Shown one piece after another: positions 6,929 to 14,996 of a DNA stretch of 19,674 bases. The DNA comes from Rhodocyclales bacterium. Lineage in GTDB: Bacteria > Pseudomonadota > Gammaproteobacteria > Burkholderiales > Rhodocyclaceae. The position numbers and the translations under genes were made by a program. The notes beneath the pieces were generated by a model. That model saw nothing but the letters and a program-made list of their open reading frames with translations. It had not been told where the DNA came from and did no database searches. The stretch is taken from assembly GCA_021286885.1 (NCBI GenBank), contig JAJTBM010000010.1, positions 1 to 19,674 on the forward strand, read 5' to 3'. Position 1 is the stretch's first letter, and each line of letters opens with the position of its first letter.

Positions 6929-8343
6929 TGAAACCGGCTCGCAAAGGCCGGGCGAAAGTCATCCCGGCAAACACGGATGCAATCTTCCTGCCCTTCCAGT
7001 CGCGTTGGATCCAGGACAACTCTCGGCTGAAGTTGATGGAGAAGTCGCGCCAGATCGGGATCAGCTGGTCAACGGCGTTTGCATCCGATGAACGGACTGC
7101 CGCTCAAGGGGCCCGCCACGATGAGTGGGTGAGCAGCCGGGACGATATCCAGGCGCGGCTGTTCATTGAGGACTGCAAAATGTTCGCGGCCATCATGAAC
7201 ATGGCCGCGCGGGATCTGGGCGAGGTGGTTATCGAGCCGGAGAAGAAGTTGTCCGCCTACGTGCTGGAGTTTGCGAGCGGCAAACGCATTCACAGTATGT
7301 CCAGCAACCCGGACGCCCAGGCAGGCAAGCGCGGCTCCCGCATTCTGGACGAGTTCGCGTTGCATCGTGATCAGCGAAAGATGTGGGCAATCGCCTACCC
7401 CGGCATCACCTGGGGCGGCTGCATGGAGATCATCAGCACGCACCGGGGCAGCAACTCGTTCTTTAACCAGCTGATCCGCGAGATCCGGGAGAAGGGCAAT
7501 CCGAAGAAGATCAGCCTGCACCGCGTGACGCTTCAGGACGCGCTGGACCAGGGCTTTCTCTACAAGCTGCAGCAAGCCCTGCCGGCGGATGCCGAGCAGC
7601 AGGACATGACCGAAGCGGAGTACTTCGACTTCGTGAAAGCGGGCGCGGCGGACGATGAGTCCTTCGACCAGGAGTACATGTGCATTCCAGCCGACGACGA
7701 CAGCAAGTTCATCGAGTATGAGCTGATCACCGGCTGCGAATACATGGCGGGCATGCCCTGGGAGCGCGCTGTGACCGACCGCTTTGCGGGCCGCCTGTAT
7801 TGCGGGGTGGACATTGGCCGCAAGAAGGATTTGACGGTGCTGTGGGTGGTCGAGCAGCTGGGTGATGTGCTCTATACGCGTGCTGTCATCACGATGGAGC
7901 GAATGCGGAAGAGCGCCCAGGAGGCCGTCTTGTATCCGTGGTTTGCGATCTGCGACCGCGTCTGTATCGATGCAACCGGCCTCGGCATTGGCTGGGCCGA
8001 CGATGCCCAGGACAAGTTCGGTGAGCACCGCGTCGAGGCGGTCAATTTCAGCGGGTCGGTCAAGGAAACGCTAGCTTATCCCTTGAAGGGAAAGATGGAA
8101 GACCGGGCGCTGCGCATTCCGGATGACCCCGCGATCCGGGCCGACTTGCGCAAGGTGCAGAAGGTAACCACGGCAGCCGGGAATATCCGTTTTGTGGCCG
8201 AGAGCACGCCCGATGGCCACGCCGACCGCTTCGGGGCCCTGGCACTGGCTATTCACGCAGCGAGCAATCCGTCTGCACCTATCGATTATATGAGTGACGG
8301 CGTAGCACATGGCGCCGACGCGGAAGGGTTCATGGATGGCTAA
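6928..8343 (+). CDS. Large terminase subunit, Mu gp28-like
   Basis: The 471-residue packaging motor has both expected domains. The ATPase has a Walker-A-like KSRQIGIS at residues 39-46, Walker B RILDE ending at 142 and a coupling motif STHRG at 170-174. The RNase-H-like nuclease has Asp residues in GVDIG (D295), CIDATG (D348) and HADRFGALAL (D433). All key residues are present, so the protein appears functional. ATG 6928 is chosen because it overlaps the previous stop; a GTG sits one codon earlier. The family uses headful packaging into host DNA, carrying host sequence at the phage ends. Confidence 0.93.
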   Translation: MKPARKGRAKVIPANTDAIFLPFQSRWIQDNSRLKLMEKSRQIGISWSTAFASDERTAAQGARHDEWVSSRDDIQARLFIEDCKMFAAIMNMAARDLGEVVIEPEKKLSAYVLEFASGKRIHSMSSNPDAQAGKRGSRILDEFALHRDQRKMWAIAYPGITWGGCMEIISTHRGSNSFFNQLIREIREKGNPKKISLHRVTLQDALDQGFLYKLQQALPADAEQQDMTEAEYFDFVKAGAADDESFDQEYMCIPADDDSKFIEYELITGCEYMAGMPWERAVTDRFAGRLYCGVDIGRKKDLTVLWVVEQLGDVLYTRAVITMERMRKSAQEAVLYPWFAICDRVCIDATGLGIGWADDAQDKFGEHRVEAVNFSGSVKETLAYPLKGKMEDRALRIPDDPAIRADLRKVQKVTTAAGNIRFVAESTPDGHADRFGALALAIHAASNPSAPIDYMSDGVAHGADAEGFMDG

Positions 8344-9865
8344 GAATGTGGGTCAGGTTAGACAGGCTGGGACTCCGCCCGACCTGGAGTCCGAGGTGGC
8401 CAACCGGCTGCGCGACCCATTTGAACAAAACTACATGGGGGTCATCCAGACGGCGGACCCTCTTTTGCTGGAGAAGGGTGACCCAGCCGGCGAGATCTAT
8501 CGCGATCTGAAGCGGGATGGAAAAGTGTTTTCCGGCCTGCAGAAGCGTAAGTTGGCGCTAGTGGGTCGAAAATGGCAGGTAGTGGCGATACAGGATGGGG
8601 ATGAACAGCGAGAAGACGCGCAGATCGTCAGCGGCATCCTGAAGCGGTGCAACTTTGACCTGCTGTGCCAGGATTTGATGGACGCGTTGCTGCGTGGGTA
8701 TGCAGTGAGTGAGATCGTGTGGACTGTGCGTGAGGGATATTACGTTCCGGCCCGGATCGTGAAGCGTGCCCAGCGCCGGTTTAAGTATGTGCAGATTGAT
8801 GCGCACCAGCCGCCCGAGCTGCGCTTGTTGACCCAAGCCAACATGCTGACGGGTGAGGCGCTGCCGCCGCGTAAATTCATCGTTCACAAGATGAATGCAG
8901 AGGATGACAACCCCTATGGGACGGGGCTGGGACTGCAGCTTTACTGGCCAGTATTTTTCAAGCGGAAGGGCATCATCGCCTGGAACAAGTTGAATGACCG
9001 CTTTGGATCACCCACGCCGTGGGGCAAGTACCCGCGCAACGCGGGGCCGAAGGAGAAGGCCACGCTGTTTGCCGCACTCAAGGCGATCTCAAATGATGGC
9101 GTTGTGATGACACCAGATGGAATGAGCATCGACCTGCTCGAAACAAAGCTGACTGGGTCTGTGACGACGCAGCAGGCATTGTGTCAGTACATGGATGATT
9201 GGATTGCCGAGGTGCTACTGGGGCAAGAGCCGCGGGCTGGCGGCGGCGGCGCCTTAGCTGCGGCAAGCAAGGAGCGGACTGCAGTTCGGCTTGATTTGGT
9301 GCAGGCGGACAGCGACCTATTGTCGGCAACGCTCAATGAGACGCTGCTGCTGTGGATCTGTGAGTTGAACGGACTGGCAACGTGCCAAGTCTCGCGTGAA
9401 ATCTCTGAGGAGGAGGATAAGCTGGCCGAGTCGGAAACGGATAAGAACGTGACGGAGATGGGTTTCCAGCTGAGCGAAAACGCTGTACGAGAAAAGTACG
9501 GCGAGGGGTGGGTGAGGAAGGGAGCAGAACCGACCAATACGCTAACAAACAGTGCGGGTGGACCACGGGACGCAGGGCTGCCAGTCAAGGTGGCGAATTT
9601 CGCCGAGATGGGAACAAAGGACGGGGTTGATCTACTCGTTGAGGAGGCGTTGGCTGACTGGAAGCCCATGATGACCCCCTTCTCTGAGCCACTTCAGGCG
9701 GCGCTAGATGCCTCGGTTGCGTCCGGAGAGACTGCTGAGCAGTTCCTCGCTAGGCTGCCGGAAGTGCTGGCCCGTATGGATCCAGCGCAGCTGCTCGCCG
9801 GATTGGCAAAAGCGGCATTCACATCGCGCCTAGCTGGAAATGCGGGGGTGGGTAATGCCGAATAA
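8336..9865 (+). CDS. Portal protein, DUF935 (Mu gp29-like)
   Basis: This 509-residue protein forms the ring through which DNA enters and leaves the capsid. It matches DUF935 portals throughout: LEKGDPAGEIYRDLKRDGKV, VFSGLQKRKLALVGRKW, LLRGYAVSEIVW, RRFKYV, and the AWNKLNDRFGSPTPWGKYP region. The later Ala/Gly stretch RAGGGGALAAASKERTAVRL is also typical. ATG 8336 lies 8 bases inside the terminase gene, with the same ATGGCTAA junction as lysozyme-holin. The gene overlaps the MuF start by 11 bases. Confidence 0.93.
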   Translation: MAKNVGQVRQAGTPPDLESEVANRLRDPFEQNYMGVIQTADPLLLEKGDPAGEIYRDLKRDGKVFSGLQKRKLALVGRKWQVVAIQDGDEQREDAQIVSGILKRCNFDLLCQDLMDALLRGYAVSEIVWTVREGYYVPARIVKRAQRRFKYVQIDAHQPPELRLLTQANMLTGEALPPRKFIVHKMNAEDDNPYGTGLGLQLYWPVFFKRKGIIAWNKLNDRFGSPTPWGKYPRNAGPKEKATLFAALKAISNDGVVMTPDGMSIDLLETKLTGSVTTQQALCQYMDDWIAEVLLGQEPRAGGGGALAAASKERTAVRLDLVQADSDLLSATLNETLLLWICELNGLATCQVSREISEEEDKLAESETDKNVTEMGFQLSENAVREKYGEGWVRKGAEPTNTLTNSAGGPRDAGLPVKVANFAEMGTKDGVDLLVEEALADWKPMMTPFSEPLQAALDASVASGETAEQFLARLPEVLARMDPAQLLAGLAKAAFTSRLAGNAGVGNAE

Positions 9866-11432
9866 TTCGGCCGCACAGGCATTCGCTGTAGCCTATCGAC
9901 TATCGCCAACGGAGGCGTTGGCCTACATGGCGGCCCGTGATCCGGTGAGGGTTACCTATGACTGGCGGGATCTGTGGAAGGATGAGCATGCGCAGCAGTT
10001 CACTGTATCGCGGCTGGCCAGGCTGGATCTGCTGGAGTCGATCCGCGATCAGATCACCCGTTCGGTCGCGGGCGACCTGACCCGGCGGGACTTCAACGCC
10101 AACGCCGAGGAGTTGCTCGCGAAGGCCGGCTGGTGGGGAGAAAAGACGGTCCTGGATCCAACTACCGGCGAGGCGGCGACCACGAGTTTCGACCCCGCCC
10201 GGCTTAAGCTGATCTTCGATGTGAACACGCGCATGGCCTACTCGGCGGGCCTGTGGGAGCGCGCGCAGCGCAACGGCAAGACGCATCCGTATATCCGCTA
10301 TGTGACAAAGGGCGATGAGCGGGTGCGTGCCTCGCATGCTGCCTGGAGCAATGTGACGCTGTCGATCGACGACCAGTTCTGGCAGACACATTGGCCTCCG
10401 AATGGATGGCATTGCCGGTGCAGGGTGATCCCGATCAGCCAGGCCGCCTACGACCGCGGCACAACGCCTTCGGGCACGCCCCTGGTGAAGGACTCTCCGG
10501 CGATTGCGACGCGGGAGTGGATCAACAAACGCACGGGTGAGATCCAGGATGTGCCGGTCGGGATCGATCCTGGCTTCGACTACAACCCGGGCTCGGCTGG
10601 AAAGCGGGCGCAGCAGCTTGAGAAGGTCGTTGCACAGAAACTAAAAACAATGCCGGCGCCGATCGCAAAGGCGGCCCGGGACGCCGGCTTGTTTGTGCCG
10701 AAGACCGTGGCCGAGTTCCAGGATGCAGGGCGGCGGATCGTTGCCAGCCTGCCCGATGGCGAGGCCTCACCACTGGGGGCACGCGCCGCACTGCTGGCCA
10801 GGCTGGCCGACGAGGTCGGCACGGCCACGCCGGCGAAGGTGGCATCGCGCGGGGCCGGCGCGAAGCTGGTGCAAGAGGCCTCGACGCTGTTTCCGGACAG
10901 TTGGACAGCTGTTGCTGACGAGCTGGGGCCACTGTATGTAAAGGCGAAGGATGGAGCCCGTGGTTGGCAGTACAGTGAGTTGCGAGACTTAAAAACTCAA
11001 AAGCTCCGCTTGCCTGAGTTCGGTATTGTGACGCCCACGCAGGGCGCTGGCTATATCCTAGTGCGGGCCGAATCCCTCGAGAATGCAGTCCATGAATACG
11101 CTCACCGGCTGCAGGCTGCCCTGCCTGGTCTGGATAGGCTCTTCCAGGAACTGCACCGCCAACGGACAGCTGGAGATGCGCTTGAGCTACTCTCCACCGT
11201 CACAGGTCATGCGTATAAGCCCGACGAGGTAACCCGAAAGGATAAGTACGTGAACCCGTACCAGGGGAAGGAGTACGGTACCCGCGGCGCCTTGGAGGTG
11301 ATGACGATGGCGCTCGAAGCGGTGCTCGGTGGTGGAGAAACTGGGGCTGTGCGACAGTTTTTCGAGGTCTACACTAACGATCGGGCCATGTTTGAATTCG
11401 TTGTCGGCCTGCTGTTCTACTGGAAACCATGA
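9855..11432 (+). CDS. MuF minor head protein fused to a zincin-like C-terminal domain (candidate polymorphic toxin)
   Basis: The 525-residue protein has two parts. Residues 1-230 are a Mu gp30/F-like minor capsid domain with the signature DERVRASHAAW, PPNGWHCRCRVI (about 154-192). Residues 350-525 form a separate domain with NAVHEYAHRLQ, an HExxH zinc-protease motif at 413-417, then DKYVNPYQGKEYG (463-475), ALEVMTMALEAV with E481 a candidate third ligand, and FVVGLLFYWKP at the end. This pattern resembles C-terminal domains on phage MuF and SPP1 gp7-type proteins, where effector domains are exchanged. Residues 231-350 are an Ala-rich linker. The C-terminal DNA looks less GC-rich than the N-terminal part, suggesting module exchange. 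ATG 9855 has GGGGTGGG upstream. Toxin activity is inference. Confidence 0.85.
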   Translation: MPNNSAAQAFAVAYRLSPTEALAYMAARDPVRVTYDWRDLWKDEHAQQFTVSRLARLDLLESIRDQITRSVAGDLTRRDFNANAEELLAKAGWWGEKTVLDPTTGEAATTSFDPARLKLIFDVNTRMAYSAGLWERAQRNGKTHPYIRYVTKGDERVRASHAAWSNVTLSIDDQFWQTHWPPNGWHCRCRVIPISQAAYDRGTTPSGTPLVKDSPAIATREWINKRTGEIQDVPVGIDPGFDYNPGSAGKRAQQLEKVVAQKLKTMPAPIAKAARDAGLFVPKTVAEFQDAGRRIVASLPDGEASPLGARAALLARLADEVGTATPAKVASRGAGAKLVQEASTLFPDSWTAVADELGPLYVKAKDGARGWQYSELRDLKTQKLRLPEFGIVTPTQGAGYILVRAESLENAVHEYAHRLQAALPGLDRLFQELHRQRTAGDALELLSTVTGHAYKPDEVTRKDKYVNPYQGKEYGTRGALEVMTMALEAVLGGGETGAVRQFFEVYTNDRAMFEFVVGLLFYWKP

Positions 11433-11767
11433 TTTCAATTTACTGCAAACCTCTCTCTGTAAACCCGTCCATTGAGCCCCTCGAGTTTGAGTGGGACGAG
11501 CGTTCGGGGACGGTCGCCGGCCGCAGTGCAGACATGATTCGCCGGGCTGCTACTGAGCCTGGGATGCCTGTGCATCCGATGCCTGGGTATCACACGTTCA
11601 GTTCGGAGCCACTCAAGAGCCGGGCCGACATTGCTGCAATTGTGGGCTACCTCCACAAGCTGCCTGCAGAGTTGGTAAATGCTTACCCCACTCAGGTGGA
11701 TGATCCAGTCGTTGCTGAGCTCATCAGCAGTGACGGGACCGTCTCGCCTGTCGACGTGCTGTACTGA
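11429..11767 (+). CDS. Small acidic protein, candidate immunity partner of the MuF C-terminal domain
   Basis: I do not recognise a named family for this 112-residue protein. It has 15 acidic and 8 basic residues, no signal peptide and no membrane segment. Its ATG overlaps the MuF stop (ATGA), so translation is coupled. It contains LEFEWDERSGTVAGR, a run PGMPVHPMPGYHTFSSEP and SRADIAAIVGYLHKLP. Small, acidic and cytosolic proteins directly behind a toxin-like C-terminal domain are typical of immunity proteins. It is not a core Mu head gene, since gpG normally follows F directly or nearly so. An alternative is a minor structural or chaperone protein. Confidence 0.6.
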   Translation: MISIYCKPLSVNPSIEPLEFEWDERSGTVAGRSADMIRRAATEPGMPVHPMPGYHTFSSEPLKSRADIAAIVGYLHKLPAELVNAYPTQVDDPVVAELISSDGTVSPVDVLY

Positions 11768-11775
11768 GCCCGACC

Positions 11776-12219
11776 ATGGCTGCATCGATTACCCTTCTGG
11801 ATGCCCAAGTCCTCGACGTCCTTCATGATCTGATGCGCAAGATCAATAACATGACGCCGGTCATGGATAGCATCGGCCAGGAGATGGAGGCGCAAGTCAG
11901 CGACCGATTCGAGACCCAGATGGATCCGATGGGCGTGGCTTGGTCCCCGTGGGCCAATTCAACCAAGGCGCACTACCCGGAGGATGGCAACGGCCGCGTA
12001 CTCGACCGCTATGGCGACATGCTCTCGAGCCTTGGCCACCAGGCCGATTCGAGCAGCGTCGCCTACGGTTTCGCGATGCCCTACGCGGCGTACCATGAGT
12101 TCTCGACCAAGCACATGCCGCGACGTGGCATGCTGACTGCGGACCCTGAGGGCGGCGTCTTGTCGCCTTCCGACCAGGCCGCCGTGCTGGATATCATCCA
12201 ACGTTACCTCACCCCCTGA
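11776..12219 (+). CDS. Virion morphogenesis protein, Mu gpG-like (phage tail S family)
   Basis: The 147-residue protein fits the gpG/P2 gpS virion morphogenesis family in length and sequence. It has an N-terminal helical part (LMRKINNMTPVMDSIGQEM), RFETQMDPMGVAWSPWANST, then VLDRYGDMLSSL and YAAYHEFSTKHMPRRGML. The C-terminus (VLDIIQRYL) is intact. It takes part in head-tail joining or tail completion. It follows the acidic gene after 8 bases with only a weak ribosome-binding site. It is the last phage gene in the window; the head protease and capsid genes expected next are missing. Confidence 0.9.
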   Translation: MAASITLLDAQVLDVLHDLMRKINNMTPVMDSIGQEMEAQVSDRFETQMDPMGVAWSPWANSTKAHYPEDGNGRVLDRYGDMLSSLGHQADSSSVAYGFAMPYAAYHEFSTKHMPRRGMLTADPEGGVLSPSDQAAVLDIIQRYLTP

Positions 12220-12264
12220 AGCCGCGCCGAAAGCTTTCGCCACATAAAACACATTTTCACCGGC

Positions 12265-12300
12265 CCGCCCGCTATTTCCCCGTACCGCCCACTAAATCCC
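12265..12300. repeat. Two 16-bp direct repeats in the phage-host junction spacer
   Basis: CCGCCCGCTATTTCCC (12265-12280) and CCGCCCACTAAATCCC (12285-12300) agree at 13 of 16 positions and are spaced 20 bp apart, about two helical turns. They lie in the 123-bp spacer between the phage gpG gene and the host operon. No gene is visible in this spacer. They could be protein-binding sites of a phage end, but this is unproven. Confidence 0.4.
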
Positions 12301-12342
12301 AGATTTATCTCGCTCAGGCCCTGGGGAATATCTCACCTCTTC

Positions 12343-12840
12343 TTACCCGATGCTGGCCATGAGCCCCTGGGCCTGCCCCACCAGGGCCTTGTCTTGCAGC
12401 AGCGCCAGGGAGAAGTTGTAGGCAGCGCCGGCCAGTTGGGCCTTCTGGGCGGAGCTCATTTTGTTGATCTTGCCCTGATAAGCATCGTTGCTGGTACTTT
12501 CGTTGATCAGGGCCACCGCGCTTTTCTGGGCTTCTTCGGTCTTGGCCTGCTTTTCGGCGGGATCGGTGAGGGCGCTGGCGGCCTTCATGCTGGCCTCGTA
12601 TTCGGCAGCCTTTTCCTTGGACGCCAGGCTGCTCACCATCGCACTCAGGGCGGTGCCCATCAGTCCTTCAGCCACCAGGGCCGAACGGATGAAGGCATCC
12701 GGATCACCGGAAGCCTGGGTACCCTTGGTCACGCCGGTCACCAGCTCGCCCAGCCCCAGCGCATGGGCCGAGGTAGAACAGAACACCGCCGTGCTGGACA
12801 GCAGGGCCACCATCAGGGACGACACGATCTTGTGCTGCAT
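12343..12840 (-). CDS. Small secreted protein of unknown function
   Basis: This 165-residue protein has a clear signal peptide (residues 1-27, ending STSAHA) and a mature Ala-rich, mostly helical part. The mature protein begins LGLGELVTGVTKG and has no cysteine or membrane segment. AAGGAG lies 8 bases before the ATG. It is the last gene of the host envelope locus, read the same way as the four genes upstream, and lies 138 bases after the large secreted protein. The hexamer repeat at 12878-12919 lies just before its ribosome-binding site. I do not recognise the family. Confidence 0.75.
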   Translation of the reverse strand: MQHKIVSSLMVALLSSTAVFCSTSAHALGLGELVTGVTKGTQASGDPDAFIRSALVAEGLMGTALSAMVSSLASKEKAAEYEASMKAASALTDPAEKQAKTEEAQKSAVALINESTSNDAYQGKINKMSSAQKAQLAGAAYNFSLALLQDKALVGQAQGLMASIG

Positions 12841-12877
12841 ACGCGTTACTCCTTTTAAATATTGCGTTGTTTGTCAT

Positions 12878-12919
12878 TGCATGTGCACATGCACATGCAC
12901 ATGCACGTGCACTTGCACG
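12878..12919. repeat. Hexamer microsatellite, alternating purine-pyrimidine tract
   Basis: About seven copies of a hexamer close to TGCACA run from 12878 to 12919. From 12878 to 12912 pyrimidine and purine alternate without a break, which favours Z-DNA. The tract lies 38 bases upstream of the start of the small secreted protein gene and may change its promoter or leader length by slippage. Confidence 0.8.
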
Positions 12920-12977
12920 TGCCCTGGCCCCCTCCCCCGCAAGCATCGCAGGACGGAGGAGACGCAGGGCTCACCCC

Positions 12978-14996
12978 CTAGCGGGGTGGGAAGCTCACAC
13001 CCTCGGCCAACTTGTTCAGCACCTTCTGGGATTGGCGCGCCAGATCCAGCTCCAGCAAAGCCTTGAGCTGGCCCGGCTCGTTGCCCGGGTAATAGCCGGA
13101 GCTGCGGAATTGGCCTTCCATGGCCGGGCGCCCGATGATTTCGCTCCCGGCCTTGATGCGCAGGGTGTAGCGCGCCCCCAGGCCCCGTTCGCAGTGCTCA
13201 TCGCATTGCTCGGCGGCGGGCGTCACCCGGTCTACGGGCTGGAGGCAATAGGCCACCGGGGGCAGCTTCCAGGGCACCTCGCTGGCAAAGCCGCTGGTCT
13301 GGTTGATAACCCGGGCGGCCTCGGCGGGCAGAGAGGGGGCGTAAGACATGCCCGGCATGATCTGATTCACCGCCAGACTGCTCAGCTCCAGCAAGGCCGG
13401 CGTGCGCAGTTCGCCCAGGGATTCGGGCTCGCCGCAGAAGGCATAGGTCGTTGCCGAACGGGGCGGCGTACCCACCCGGGCGGTTTCAAACACATAGTCC
13501 GGCTGGATTTTTTCGTCTTGGCTATCGAAGCCCAGGCCCACGCTGATCTGGGCCTTGCCCCCATCCTGGGCGGCGCCCAGATTGGCCTTGGCCACCGGCA
13601 CCCACACCTGCTGGGGCAGCACGCCTCCCAGGGATACCCGGGCCTTGCGCAGCACCACCCCTTCCTGGCGGGGTGACAGCACCTTGCCATCCAGCTTGAT
13701 CAGGGCCGCGCTGCTCCCCCCTTCCAGCACCGTGCTCTGCTCGCGCTTTTCGTCACCAATGGCGGCCAGCTTGCCGGCCAGATCGGTCAGGGCGTTCTTG
13801 ACGCTGACTTCGCGCCGCTCGGCCATGCCGGCCCCCACGCCCCGGGTGATCCGGTCTTCGATCACATCCTTGCCCATGGCCGAAAACAGCACCCGGCCAC
13901 TGGTATCCACCAGATCGGCAAAGGCATAGGTTTCGTAGTGGCGCAGCTTCACGTAGGCCAGATTGGTCGCCGCCTCGTAGATGATGGGCTCGGGCACCCG
14001 CAGGCGCAAAAAGAGCTCGGGCGGCGACCGCCGGGCGGTATCGGTGATGCTCAGGCTGCTCTGCTGGGTCACGGTGTTGAGCAGGCGGCTGAAGCCGGTA
14101 TTGATCTGCACCAGGCTCAGGGGCGCCTTGTCGCCCACCAGCTCGGAGAACATCTGGGCGATGTAATCCTTGCCGAAGCGCTCCGGGCGGGACTCCACCA
14201 GCACAGCCGTGCGGGGGCGGCGTTTGCCACTCGCGGCATGGGCCAGGAAGCGCTGGAACACCGCGCCACTCCCGGCTGCATCGGCCAGCACGGCTTCGGC
14301 AATCGCGTATTGCTCGCCGGTATACACCACCCGGATCAGCTGGCCGCCGGGGCCGTTCAGGTCATCCCCGGTCTGCAAACCCTTGGCATAACCCGCATCC
14401 AGCACGAACAGCTTGCCCACCTTGTCGGCCACCCGGGTTTCCACCAGCACCGGGCTGAAGCGCTTGCCGGCCTCGGCGGCCAGATCGCGGATCAGGATAT
14501 CCACCGCCCGGGCAAACAGCGGGCCCCGGGCGCCACCGTTTTTCAGATCGGCCATGGCCATCACCGCCGGCACCACCACCGAGCGGGAAACGGTCATCAG
14601 AATCTCGCCGTTGCGCGCATTGGTGAAGTACAGGGCAGCCGTCACCGAAGCCAGCACGTCCGCGTTACCGTTGCCCTTGTCCACCACAAAGCTGGTGGCC
14701 CGGGTGACGTGCATGGACGTGGTGAAGGTACGGCCCACCGTATGGCTATCCAGGGGGCCCAGCCTGTCCTGCAGCGCCTCGGTGAGGGCTGCGTGCACCT
14801 TGTCGGCCAGGGCTCCGTTGCCCAGGGCGGTCATCTGGGCCTTGAAGGCCGGATCGAGGCTGGAATCTTCCGCCGCGTCATAAAAGAAAGCCCGCACCGG
14901 AAACGCCTGCCCCTTATCGGCGGCGCCCGCCCCCAGGGGAGCGGCCAGCAGCATCAGGGCCAGGCAACGGAGCGCGGCTGCGCGCCGGGGGCTCAC
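12978..14996 (-). CDS. Large secreted protein, FlgT/CsgG-like assembly factor candidate
   Basis: I placed the start at GTG 14996, which overlaps the upstream stop (GTGA) and has GGGAAG before it. The 672-residue protein then begins with a signal peptide (VSPRRAAALRCLALMLLAA, cleavage after GAGA). A start at 15053 would put a charged stretch before the signal. The N-terminal domain (FPVRAFFYDAAEDSSLDPAF) is followed by GKLFVLDAGYAKGLQTGDDL near residue 220, which resembles the C-terminal beta-barrel motif of FlgT-type flagellar outer-membrane proteins. Cysteines occur mainly in the C-terminal third and may form disulfides. Coupled translation with the preceding FlgT/LPP20-like gene suggests a complex. 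The family assignment is tentative. Confidence 0.7.
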   Translation of the reverse strand: MSPRRAAALRCLALMLLAAPLGAGAADKGQAFPVRAFFYDAAEDSSLDPAFKAQMTALGNGALADKVHAALTEALQDRLGPLDSHTVGRTFTTSMHVTRATSFVVDKGNGNADVLASVTAALYFTNARNGEILMTVSRSVVVPAVMAMADLKNGGARGPLFARAVDILIRDLAAEAGKRFSPVLVETRVADKVGKLFVLDAGYAKGLQTGDDLNGPGGQLIRVVYTGEQYAIAEAVLADAAGSGAVFQRFLAHAASGKRRPRTAVLVESRPERFGKDYIAQMFSELVGDKAPLSLVQINTGFSRLLNTVTQQSSLSITDTARRSPPELFLRLRVPEPIIYEAATNLAYVKLRHYETYAFADLVDTSGRVLFSAMGKDVIEDRITRGVGAGMAERREVSVKNALTDLAGKLAAIGDEKREQSTVLEGGSSAALIKLDGKVLSPRQEGVVLRKARVSLGGVLPQQVWVPVAKANLGAAQDGGKAQISVGLGFDSQDEKIQPDYVFETARVGTPPRSATTYAFCGEPESLGELRTPALLELSSLAVNQIMPGMSYAPSLPAEAARVINQTSGFASEVPWKLPPVAYCLQPVDRVTPAAEQCDEHCERGLGARYTLRIKAGSEIIGRPAMEGQFRSSGYYPGNEPGQLKALLELDLARQSQKVLNKLAEGVSFPPR

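Larger units (their letters stand above)
1..12219. mobile_element. Partial Mu-like (BcepMu-type) transposable prophage
   Basis: The gene order seen here is a leftward transposase operon, a divergent repressor, then a rightward operon of lysozyme, holin, DUF2730, DUF3486, large terminase, DUF935 portal, MuF and gpG. This matches BcepMu-like transposable phages rather than Mu itself, where transposase and late genes are read the same way. The left end lies outside the window. The right boundary is set at the last recognisable phage codon (gpG stop, 12219); the true junction may lie anywhere up to 12342. Head protease, major capsid and all tail genes, which normally follow gpG, are absent. Remnant by deletion is the simplest reading; an assembly join is the alternative. 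Confidence 0.9.

Noticed and set aside
12228..12239. Perfect palindrome CGAAAGCTTTCG after gpG
   Set aside because: A 12-bp palindrome with no loop makes a poor terminator and has no T-run; no partner copy was seen in the window.
12217..12240. TGAAGCCGCGCCGAAAGC resembles the outer end of phage Mu (TGAAGCGGCGC)
   Set aside because: It contains the gpG stop codon and points the wrong way: an element with this end would extend right into host genes. Chance similarity is more likely.
12867..13676. Plus-strand frame starting with Ala-His repeats
   Set aside because: The His/Ala run is only the translated hexamer repeat, and the remainder is antisense to the large secreted protein.
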